A stretch of 35,384 nucleotides of DNA from Actinomycetota bacterium (GTDB lineage Bacteria; Actinomycetota; Thermoleophilia; Gaiellales; Gaiellaceae): positions 1-35,384 of the forward strand of contig VAWL01000135.1 of the NCBI GenBank assembly GCA_005883965.1, written 5' to 3'. The stretch's first letter is position 1; each line of letters begins with the position of its first letter. Positions 25,909-34,209 of this stretch are shown in pieces. The translations under genes and the position numbers were made by a program. The notes below the pieces were generated by a model. That model was not told the origin of the DNA and did no database searches. It saw only the letters and a program-made list of their open reading frames with translations.

Positions 25909-28900
25909 GTGACACCACAGGACAAGGCCCTCTACTTCAACGCTCTGCCGCTGCTGCTGCTGGCGGGCACGTACCTGCTCGTCTTCGTGGCCCTGTTGCC
26001 CACGCTCTGGCGGGAGCGGAGCCGCGTCACGGCGAGCGACCTCGCCCTCGCGTCGGTCTTCCCGGGGATCGCGATTCCGGCGGCGATCTTCGGCGCCCTC
26101 GTACTGCACGACCGGGAGCCACTCGGCGGGCACGTCTGGTGGTCCTTCGCCGCCTGCGTAGTTGGGCTCGTACCGGCGCTCGTCTTCCTTGCCCGCTGGG
26201 ACCAGCGCGGGAGCGTGATTCTCGGCGCCGCTCGCGCGCGGGAGGCTGAGGAGCTCGTCTCGCTGCGCGACCGGGAGCTCGATACGGTCGCCGGCCTGGC
26301 CAGCTCGCTCGCGCGGACCCAGGAGCCAGAGGCCGCCGGGCGCGCTCTCCTCGACGAGGTGGTCGCGCTCATGGGCGTCGAGTTCGCGGCGCTGGCGCTG
26401 GTCGACGACGAGGGACGCGAAGCGCGTGGGCTGGTTGCGCGCTCCTCCACCGGCGACATCGGCTGGTGGGCGGACATGCGGCTCGGCCTCCGCGACGAGC
26501 CTTCGGGAATCGCGAGCGCGTATTTCGAGGCCGCCCCGGTCGCGGTCTACGACATCGAGTCGTCCGCCCTCGTCAGCCAGCGGCTCGCCCGGGCCGCCGG
26601 CGCGAAGAGCGCCGCCTTCGTCCCGCTGACCGTCTCGGCTGCCGCCCTCGACGACGCGCTCTCGCGCGAGCGTCTAGTCGCGGCGATCTCCCGGCGCATC
26701 CGCTCGTCGCACGACCTCGACACCATTACCCGCGTGGCCGTCACCGAGACGGGCCGGGCCCTCGGCGCGTCGCGCTGCTTCCTCCGGCTCGGCGAGCCCG
26801 GAGAGCGGCTGCCGATGCGGGCCGAGTGGTGGGCGGACGGGCTCTCGCCGATCGGCGACGAGCTGGCCGAGCGCCTGCCGGTCTCCAACCTTGCCGCCCG
26901 AGTGCGGCGGACCGTGGCCGTGGCCGACGTCCTCGACGCGGAGGAGCTCGACGAGGGCCGGCCCGCGGGGCGCGACGCGCTAGAGCAGCTCGGCACGCGG
27001 GCCGCGCTGGCAACGCCGGTGGTCGCGTTCGAGCGGATGCTGGGCGTCCTCGGCCTGCACCGTCCCGAGCCCGGGCTGTGGTCGCCCGCGGACGTCTCGC
27101 TCGCCGAGGCCGTCGCCGATGAGATCGCCCTTGCGATTCACGTCGCCGGGCTGCTCGAGGAGAACCAGCGCCGGCTCGGCGAGCAGAGCGCGCTGCTGAA
27201 GGCCGCACAGGTCGTCACGAGCGAGCTCGAGCTGAACGCGGTCCTCCAGCGCCTCGTCGACCAGGTCGCGACACTCCTTCGCGCCGAGGCGGTCGACTGC
27301 TACCTGCTCGATCCCGGGCGGGGCGTTCTCCGCTGCGCGGCTGTCCACGGTTTCCCGGCGAGCCTGGTCGGCTACGAGTTCCCGATCGACAAGGGCCTGG
27401 CCGGACGGGCGATCGCACGCGGCCGTCCGGCGCTGGTCGAGGACTACGCGGAGATCCTCGAAACCGTCCCGAACGAGACGTACGCGGGATTCCACGGGGC
27501 GATGGTCGCCCCGATGCGCTGGGCCGGCGAGGTCAAGGGCGTGCTCGGCGTCGGCTCGCGCGACCCGCAACGGAGGCTCACGAGCGGCGAGGCGAGTCTG
27601 CTCGACGCCTTCGCCAACCTGGCCGCGCTCGCGCTGCGCAACGCGGAGAGCTTCGAGGAGCGGAGCCGCCAGGCCCGCATCCAGCGCGGCTTCTACCGGA
27701 TCGCCTCGGCGCTCGGCCAGCCGATCTCGCTCGAGGAGACGCTCGACGCCCTCGCGCAGGCGGCGGCCGAGGCGCTCGGCGGCGCGAGCGCGGCGGTGCT
27801 GATGCCGGTCGACGGCGACCTGCGGCTGGCCGGGCTGCACGCTCTGCCGGCCCCGCTCGTCCGGTTCCTCGAGGACGGCCTGTCCGATCCCGGCGACCCG
27901 CTCCGCTCGTCCGCGCGGCGCCGGCGCGTGCTGGTCTCGTCGGCGCTGGCCGACGACGACCGCTTCGGGGCCGAGTGGCGGCGCGTGGCTGAGGAGGCCG
28001 GCTACCAGTCGTTGCTGGCCGCGCCGGTCGAGACGCCGCGCGAGGACGACGCCGCGCTCGTGCTCGTCTTCTTCCCCGAGGAGCACCGTTTCGCCGACGA
28101 CGACCTCGAGCTCGCCCGCAACCTGACCGGCGCCGCCCGAGGGGCGCTGGAGCGCAGTGACCTTTTCGAGGGCGAGCGGCGGTCTCGCGCGCTCGCGCAG
28201 CAGCTCGCGCGGACGAGCAGCCTGCTCGCCCCGGAGCTCGACCCGGCCACGCTGCTGGACGAGGTCGCGCAGCGGGCGCCCGAGCTGCTGCTGGCCGACG
28301 CCGCCGTACTGCGCCTGCTCGAGGGAGACGAGCTCGTCGCCGGCGCGGTCAGCGGCGAGTCGGCCAGCGTCGCCCTCGAGAGCCGGCTTCCCTCGACGGC
28401 ACGCCTGGCCGGCGACGCCGTCCAGTCCCGCGCCCCGGTTGCGGTGGCGGACGCGCGCGAGGACCAGCGCCTGCTCCAGGCCGATCCCGTCCTGGGCGCG
28501 GGCTACGCGGGCTACCTCGGCGTCCCGCTCGTCGGCCCCCAAGGGACGGTCCACGGCGTGCTCTCCGTCTACTCGCGGGAGCCGCGCCAGTGGCGTGAGG
28601 AGGAGATCGAGGCGCTCGGCGCCTTCGCCGGGAACGCTTCGGCCGCCCTTTCCAGCGCCGAGCTCTACCAGAGCGTCGCGCTCGAGAAGGAGCGGAGCGT
28701 CGCCATCCTCTCCAACATCGCCGACGGGATCGTGGCCGTCGACCGCGAGGGGCACGTGGTGCTCTGGAACGCGGCCGCGGAGGCGATCACGGGCGTCCCG
28801 GAGGCCGAGGCCCTCGGGCACCCACCGGGCGAGGTGCTGCAGCGGGAGCTCGAGTCTCCCGGCGAATCGCCGGCCGGAGAGCGGTTGTTGCCGATCCGTC

Positions 28901-29730
28901 GCGGCGGCGAGGAGATCTGGCTCTCGCTCACCGAGGCGGTTATGCGCGACCCCGCCGGGGCCGTGGCCGGCCGGATCTTCGCCTTCCGCGACATCTCGGC
29001 CGAGCGAGTCGTCGAGCAGATGAAGTCGGAGTTCGTCTCCAGCGTCTCCCGCGAGCTCCGCTCGCCGCTGACCTCGATCTACGGCTTTGCCGAGACGCTG
29101 CTCCGGGACGACGTCCTCTTCGGCGAGGAGGAGCGCTCCACGTTCCTGGGCTACATCGCGTCGGAGGCCGGCCGGCTGACCTCGATCGTCGACCGCCTGC
29201 TCTCGGTCGCCAGGCTCGATTCCGGCGACCTCCAGGTCAACCTCGCCCCGACCGACGTCGGCGCGCTCGTCACCGAGGTCGTGCGCTCCGCCGAGCACAC
29301 GCTGGCGACAGGCGGCCACCGCTTCGTGCTCGAGCTCCCACCCGAGCGGCTGCAGGTGGACGCCGACCGCGAGAAGCTGCGCCAGATCGTCACTGACCTG
29401 GTCGAGAACGCCGTCAAGTACTCACCCGGCGGCGGCACGGTCACCGTCTCGGTGCGCCGTCGCGACGACGTGGTCGAGGTGCAGGTGGACGACGAGGGGA
29501 TCGGTGTGCCCGAGTCCGAGCAGGAGCTGATCTTCCGCAAGTTCTACCGGGCGGCCTCGCAGAGCCGCGACCTCTCGAGCGGCGGCACGGGGCTCGGCCT
29601 GTTCATCGCCAGGGAGCTCCTGGCGGCGATGCGAGGGCGGATCTGGGTGCGGCCGCGCGAGGAGCGCGGCTCGAGCTTCGTGTTCACCCTCCCGCTCGCC
29701 GGCCGCGCCGTCCTCTTGGAGCGCGAGTAA
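25909..29730 (+). CDS. Multi-GAF/PAS sensor histidine kinase with membrane N-terminus; phospho-acceptor His replaced by Arg
   Basis: N-terminal TM segments, several GAF-like modules, PAS (AILSNIADGIVAVDREGHVVLWNAAAEAITG), HisKA-like MKSEFVSSVSRELRSPLTSIYGFAETLL, HATPase (IVTDLVENAVKYSPGGG, VDDEGIGVPE, GGTGLGLFIARELL). Confidence 0.9.
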   Translation: MTPQDKALYFNALPLLLLAGTYLLVFVALLPTLWRERSRVTASDLALASVFPGIAIPAAIFGALVLHDREPLGGHVWWSFAACVVGLVPALVFLARWDQRGSVILGAARAREAEELVSLRDRELDTVAGLASSLARTQEPEAAGRALLDEVVALMGVEFAALALVDDEGREARGLVARSSTGDIGWWADMRLGLRDEPSGIASAYFEAAPVAVYDIESSALVSQRLARAAGAKSAAFVPLTVSAAALDDALSRERLVAAISRRIRSSHDLDTITRVAVTETGRALGASRCFLRLGEPGERLPMRAEWWADGLSPIGDELAERLPVSNLAARVRRTVAVADVLDAEELDEGRPAGRDALEQLGTRAALATPVVAFERMLGVLGLHRPEPGLWSPADVSLAEAVADEIALAIHVAGLLEENQRRLGEQSALLKAAQVVTSELELNAVLQRLVDQVATLLRAEAVDCYLLDPGRGVLRCAAVHGFPASLVGYEFPIDKGLAGRAIARGRPALVEDYAEILETVPNETYAGFHGAMVAPMRWAGEVKGVLGVGSRDPQRRLTSGEASLLDAFANLAALALRNAESFEERSRQARIQRGFYRIASALGQPISLEETLDALAQAAAEALGGASAAVLMPVDGDLRLAGLHALPAPLVRFLEDGLSDPGDPLRSSARRRRVLVSSALADDDRFGAEWRRVAEEAGYQSLLAAPVETPREDDAALVLVFFPEEHRFADDDLELARNLTGAARGALERSDLFEGERRSRALAQQLARTSSLLAPELDPATLLDEVAQRAPELLLADAAVLRLLEGDELVAGAVSGESASVALESRLPSTARLAGDAVQSRAPVAVADAREDQRLLQADPVLGAGYAGYLGVPLVGPQGTVHGVLSVYSREPRQWREEEIEALGAFAGNASAALSSAELYQSVALEKERSVAILSNIADGIVAVDREGHVVLWNAAAEAITGVPEAEALGHPPGEVLQRELESPGESPAGERLLPIRRGGEEIWLSLTEAVMRDPAGAVAGRIFAFRDISAERVVEQMKSEFVSSVSRELRSPLTSIYGFAETLLRDDVLFGEEERSTFLGYIASEAGRLTSIVDRLLSVARLDSGDLQVNLAPTDVGALVTEVVRSAEHTLATGGHRFVLELPPERLQVDADREKLRQIVTDLVENAVKYSPGGGTVTVSVRRRDDVVEVQVDDEGIGVPESEQELIFRKFYRAASQSRDLSSGGTGLGLFIARELLAAMRGRIWVRPREERGSSFVFTLPLAGRAVLLERE

Positions 29731-29748
29731 GCGAGGTGGAAAGCGGGT

Positions 29749-30210
29749 ATGCGCAGCGAACCGGGTGACGACATGGTGAGGGTCCTGATCATCGACGACG
29801 AGGCCCCGATCCGGCTTCTCTGCCGGGTCAACCTCGAGGCTGAGGGGATGGAGGTCATCGACGCGGGCGACGGCCCGACCGGGCTCGAGAAGGCTCGCAG
29901 CGAGGAGCCCGACGTGATCCTGCTCGACGTGATGATGCCCGGCCTCGACGGCTGGCAGGTCGCCGAGGCCCTGCTCGACGACCAGCGCACACGCTCGATC
30001 CCGATCATCTTCCTCACCGCCCGCGCCGAGGTGCGCGACCGGGCGCGCGGCCTCGACCTCGGCGGGATCGACTACGTCACGAAGCCGTTCAACCCGGTCG
30101 AGCTCGCGCCGCTCGTGCGCGAGCTGATCCACCGCGTCGGCCAGGGCGAGCGCGACGACGTGCGCCGCGAGAAGATCGCGGAGCTTCGCGACCTGATCGA
30201 ACCGTCGTAG
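29749..30210 (+). CDS. Two-component response regulator (receiver only)
   Basis: VRVLIIDDEAPIRLL...DVILLDVMMPGLDGWQVAEALL...IPIIFLTARAE...YVTKPFNPVEL. Confidence 0.95.
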   Translation: MRSEPGDDMVRVLIIDDEAPIRLLCRVNLEAEGMEVIDAGDGPTGLEKARSEEPDVILLDVMMPGLDGWQVAEALLDDQRTRSIPIIFLTARAEVRDRARGLDLGGIDYVTKPFNPVELAPLVRELIHRVGQGERDDVRREKIAELRDLIEPS

Positions 30211-30217
30211 CGTCGGG

Positions 30218-30700
30218 CTAGCGGCCGGCGAAGTCGGTGGTCACCACGAGGGCATGGGCGTAGCCCTGGAACGTGCCTCGGGTGGCGCCGACTCCGACGG
30301 TGCGGTAGCCCGGGCGCAACAGGTTCGCCCGGTGCTCGGGGCTCGCCATCCACATCGCGACGATCGTCCGTGCCCGCGAAAACGAGCCGACACCCCAGGC
30401 GAGGTTCTCGCCCACGGACGGGGCCTTCACGCCCTGCGAGCGAATTCGTGCAGAGAACGCTCCGTGAGCGAACGACTGCGTCCGCAGCATCGTGCTGGAG
30501 TGGCCTCGCGCTGCCCGCTCGAGGCGGTAGTCCAGGCGAAGCGGACGAACCCCGTGCGCTGAACGCACCTGGTTCATCACAGCCAGAAGCGAGGACTCGG
30601 AGCGACGCAAACCTGCTCCGTGTGCCTGGCCTCCGAGGATCGTCGCGGCGATGGCGGCCGCCGCCAATGTCGTTACTCGTCTGGCCACGAGTGGGGGCAT
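30218..30700 (-). CDS. Secreted CAP/SCP (PR-1-like) domain protein
   Basis: Signal peptide plus LLAVMNQVRSAHGVRPLRLDYRLERAARGHS...GENLAWGVGSFSRARTIVAMWMASPEHRANLLRPGYRTVGVGA. Confidence 0.93.
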   Translation of the reverse strand: MPPLVARRVTTLAAAAIAATILGGQAHGAGLRRSESSLLAVMNQVRSAHGVRPLRLDYRLERAARGHSSTMLRTQSFAHGAFSARIRSQGVKAPSVGENLAWGVGSFSRARTIVAMWMASPEHRANLLRPGYRTVGVGATRGTFQGYAHALVVTTDFAGR

Positions 30701-30820
30701 ATAAGCAGACGTATCGGACAGAAAGCTGTCCAAAACTGAGCGATTTACACTTTTCGAACACGAAGGCTGCTGCAATAAGCGGAAAGTTGGCCTTTTGGGT
30801 CGGAGCTACACTGAAGCTCC

Positions 30821-30895
30821 CGGGACGTAGCGCAGCCTGGTTAGCGCGCCTGCTTTGGGAGCAGGAGGCCGGCGGTTCGAATCCGCCCGTCCCGA
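30821..30895 (+). tRNA. tRNA-Pro (anticodon TGG)
   Basis: Complete cloverleaf: acceptor CGGGACG/CGTCCCG, D-arm GCGCAGCCTGGTTAGCGC, anticodon arm CCTGC-TTTGGGA-GCAGG, T-arm GGCGG-TTCGAAT-CCGCC; CCA not encoded. Confidence 0.97.
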
Positions 30896-30931
30896 CTAGA
30901 AGCGTGCCGCCCACCACCGTACGCTTCACCC

Positions 30932-33900
30932 ATGCGCACGTGTCCGGCATGCGGGACGGAGAATCCCGAGAAAGCTCGGTTCTGCCTCGAGTGCGGCACC
31001 GCGCTTGTCGACGCCGCGCCTCCGCCGCTGCCGCCGGGCGAGGAGCGCAAGGTGATCACTGCGGTCTTCGTCGACCTGGTCGGCTCGACCGCACGCTCCG
31101 AGCAGCTCGACCCGGAAGATGTCAAAGCCCTGGTCGCTCCCTATCACGCGCGGGTGCGGGCCGAGCTCGAGGGCCACGGCGGGACGTTCGAGAAGTTCAG
31201 CGGCGATGCGATCCTGACCTTGTTCGGGACCCCGAAGGCGCACGAGGACGACCCGGAGCGTGCGATCCGAGCAGGCCTCGCGGTCCGCCGGGCGCTCGCC
31301 GAGCTCAACGCGGAGGACGAGTGGCTCGACCTCCACATCCGGATCGGCATCCACACCGGCGAAGCGCTCATCATGCTCGGCGCGCGCCCGAGCGAGGGCG
31401 AGTGGTCGGCCGCCGGCGACGTGCTGAATACCGCTGCGCGAATCCAGTCTGCCGCGCCGATAGACGGCATCCTCGTCGGTCGGACGACGTATCTCGCGAC
31501 GAAGGACGCGTTCTCCTTCAAGGCGGCCGAGCCCATGCAGGCGAAGGGGAAGGCGGAGCCGGTCGAAGTTTGGGAGGTCGTGGGAACGCAGGACGAAGCG
31601 GGGCCGCGACCGCGCGGCGAAACGGCGCTCATCGGACGCGAAGCCGAGCTCGATGAGCTCCTCGCATTCTGCGATTCGCTCGTCGAGGAGCGCTTCACCG
31701 GGCTGGCGGCGATCGTCGGAGCGCCTGGAGTCGGCAAGAGCCGCCTCCTCCTGGAGCTCGTCGGCCGCCTCGAGGGACGCTTCGACGTCCACTGGGGCAA
31801 GTGCCTCTCCTACGGCGAGGGCATCACGTACTGGCCCATCATGGAGATCTTCAAATCCGCAGCGGGGATCCTGCAGAGCGACGACCGTGAGACGAGCGCG
31901 AAGCGGCTCGACGCCTTTCTGGAGACGCTCGGCACGGAGGACCTCGACGAGCTACGGACGATCGCCTCAGCGCTCTCGAACCTGATTGGGATCCCGACGA
32001 CGCCCCGCGGGACTTACACCACGAGCGATATCTCGCAGGCCGAGCTCCACTGGGGCATCCGGCGCGCACTGGAGATCCTCGCGCGAGAGAAGCCGATGGC
32101 GGTCATTGTCGAGGACCTTCACTGGGCCGAGCCGACGCTGCTCGAGCTGATCTCGTACGTTCTCGGCGAGGAGTCCGACGTGCCGCTGCTGCTCGTCGGG
32201 ACGGCACGCCCGGAGCTCGAGGATGACGCGCCCGGTTTCCTCGGCAGGGAGGGCCAACGGCGCACAATCGAGCTGCAAACGCTCGGGCCCGAGCAGGCCG
32301 CCGCTCTCTTGACGGATCTCACCGGCGACGCCGCGTTCGCCGAGACGCGGTTCGCTGAGGGCCTGATCGCCAACGCGGGCGGCAACCCGCTCTTCATCGA
32401 GGAGACGGTGAGGATGCTGCGCGAGGAGGGGTTGCTCGAACTCGAGCGCTGGCAGGGCGAGGAGATGCGCGACGTCCCCGTTCCGACGAGCGTGCAGGGG
32501 CTGATTAGCTCCCGCCTCGATCGGTTGGCAATAAAGGAAAAGCAGCTCGCCCACCATGCGGCTGTGGTCGGTGCCGTCTTCTGGGCCGGTGCGGTCGCAC
32601 ATCTCGGGGCACAGGAAGGGGCGGCTCGTGAGGATCCGAGACCGGGCCTGACGGAGCTCGAGCGCCGTGACTTCGTCGCGCACCTCAAGGCATCTTCGGT
32701 CGCCGACGACGAGGAGTACGCGTTCAAGCACATCCTCATGCGGGACGTGGCGTACGGGCAGGTGCCGAAGGGCCGCCGCGCTCAGCTCCACCTCGGTTTC
32801 TCGGAGTGGGTGAAGAGCCTGCCGAGCAGCGCCGACGAGTTCGTCGAGATCGTTGCGTGGCACCTCGAACAGGCATGCGTGCTCTCACGGGAGGTCGCTC
32901 GAAGTCCGATCCAGCCGCCGACCAGTGAGGCCGCTGCCGCACTCGCCGACGCCGCGCGGCGTGCGGAGCGGCGCGAGAGCCTCCGCGAGGCGCACCGGTA
33001 CTACACGCGCGCCCTGGAGGTCCTCGACGATAGGCACGACGAGCTGCGCTTCGAGCTGCGCCTGCGCCGCGCGGAGATGGCGATGATGCTCGGGCAGCTC
33101 AAGGAGGCGTGTGAGGAGCTGCTCGAGGTGGCGGAGAACGCATCACGTCTCGACCGCACGGACATCGAGTCAGAGGCGCTGCTCCTGCTCGGTGACATCG
33201 ACCAGCGGCAAGGGCGCATCCCAGAGGCGCACCAACGGCTCACCGAGGCGGAGAGGCTGGCAAGCCTGACCGAAGATGGATCTCTCCGGATCAAGGTCGC
33301 GTTCGTGTTCGCCACCTTCGTGGGCGACTACCAGGGTCGGCACGACGACGCGATCGAGCGCCTCCGAGCCGCCATCGCCACCGTGGAGAAGAACGGCGAC
33401 CCGGCACTCGTGGCCGAGGGCCACCTTCGGATCGCGGCTTTGCTCATGAGCCGAGATCTCGCAGCCGCGGAGCCGGAGCTCCGCCGCTGCCTCGAGCTCG
33501 CCTCCGATCTGGGCAGCCACAGAATGGAAGCGGAGGCGACGTCCTGGCTCGGAATGACCGCCTATCTCCGCGGTCGGCCCGAGGAAGGCGAGCGGCTCTG
33601 CCTGCAGGCCCGAACGTGGTTCGAGCGTACCGGCGATACCTACTTCCAGGTCCAGAACGTCAACCTGGGGTTGGCGATCTTCGCCCTCGACGACGGTCGG
33701 CCTGAGGAGGCGGAGGCATGGCTTCGCGAGGCGCTTCCCGTGGCGCTCCAGATCGGCGGCTGGGCGATGGTCTTCACGTATTGGCGTCTCGCCGAGTCGC
33801 TGGTGGCCCAGGACCGACTGGACGACGCCCGCGAGCTCGTTGCGTTCGCGGCGCGGAGCGCTCCCGAGGAAGACGCCGGCGGCCGCGCTGGGCTGCTGAT

Positions 33901-34201
33901 GGCGGAGGCGGCCGTCGCAACCGCCTCGTACGAGTCGACGGCGGCCGCGACGGCGTTCGCCGAGGCGCTGCGGCTGTTCGAGGAGCTCAACCGCCCAATC
34001 GACCTGGCTGACGCCCGGCTCGCACTCGGCCGGTCTCTTCGTGCGTTCGGCGACGTCGCCGGCGCCAGGACCGAGCTCGAGCGTGCACGGGCGCTCTTCT
34101 CCCGCATCGACGCGACGACGAGGCGCGACGCGATCGACCGCGAGCTGGCGGAGCTAGTCGAGGGGCCGGCTCCCGCCGGCCCCTCGATTGAGCAACGTTG
34201 A
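30932..34201 (+). CDS. Zinc-ribbon / class III adenylate-guanylate cyclase / AAA-type ATPase / TPR signalling protein
   Basis: MRTCPACGTENPEKARFCLECGTAL; cyclase FVDLVGSTARSEQL...FEKFSGDAILTLFG...GDVLNTAARIQ; Walker A GAPGVGKSRLLLEL; helical TPR-like C-terminus. Confidence 0.95.
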   Translation: MRTCPACGTENPEKARFCLECGTALVDAAPPPLPPGEERKVITAVFVDLVGSTARSEQLDPEDVKALVAPYHARVRAELEGHGGTFEKFSGDAILTLFGTPKAHEDDPERAIRAGLAVRRALAELNAEDEWLDLHIRIGIHTGEALIMLGARPSEGEWSAAGDVLNTAARIQSAAPIDGILVGRTTYLATKDAFSFKAAEPMQAKGKAEPVEVWEVVGTQDEAGPRPRGETALIGREAELDELLAFCDSLVEERFTGLAAIVGAPGVGKSRLLLELVGRLEGRFDVHWGKCLSYGEGITYWPIMEIFKSAAGILQSDDRETSAKRLDAFLETLGTEDLDELRTIASALSNLIGIPTTPRGTYTTSDISQAELHWGIRRALEILAREKPMAVIVEDLHWAEPTLLELISYVLGEESDVPLLLVGTARPELEDDAPGFLGREGQRRTIELQTLGPEQAAALLTDLTGDAAFAETRFAEGLIANAGGNPLFIEETVRMLREEGLLELERWQGEEMRDVPVPTSVQGLISSRLDRLAIKEKQLAHHAAVVGAVFWAGAVAHLGAQEGAAREDPRPGLTELERRDFVAHLKASSVADDEEYAFKHILMRDVAYGQVPKGRRAQLHLGFSEWVKSLPSSADEFVEIVAWHLEQACVLSREVARSPIQPPTSEAAAALADAARRAERRESLREAHRYYTRALEVLDDRHDELRFELRLRRAEMAMMLGQLKEACEELLEVAENASRLDRTDIESEALLLLGDIDQRQGRIPEAHQRLTEAERLASLTEDGSLRIKVAFVFATFVGDYQGRHDDAIERLRAAIATVEKNGDPALVAEGHLRIAALLMSRDLAAAEPELRRCLELASDLGSHRMEAEATSWLGMTAYLRGRPEEGERLCLQARTWFERTGDTYFQVQNVNLGLAIFALDDGRPEEAEAWLREALPVALQIGGWAMVFTYWRLAESLVAQDRLDDARELVAFAARSAPEEDAGGRAGLLMAEAAVATASYESTAAATAFAEALRLFEELNRPIDLADARLALGRSLRAFGDVAGARTELERARALFSRIDATTRRDAIDRELAELVEGPAPAGPSIEQR
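34159..34186 (+). terminator. Perfect hairpin inside the 3' end of the cyclase ORF
   Basis: cgaggggccggc-tccc-gccggcccctcg, perfect 12-bp stem with 4-nt loop, ending 15 nt before the ORF end. Confidence 0.6.
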
Positions 34202-34209
34202 TGTTGGTC

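Noticed and set aside
26980-29319. 779-aa minus-strand ORF
   Set aside because: Antisense shadow of the multi-GAF kinase; no recognisable motif, low-complexity Arg/Ala/Gly/Leu composition.
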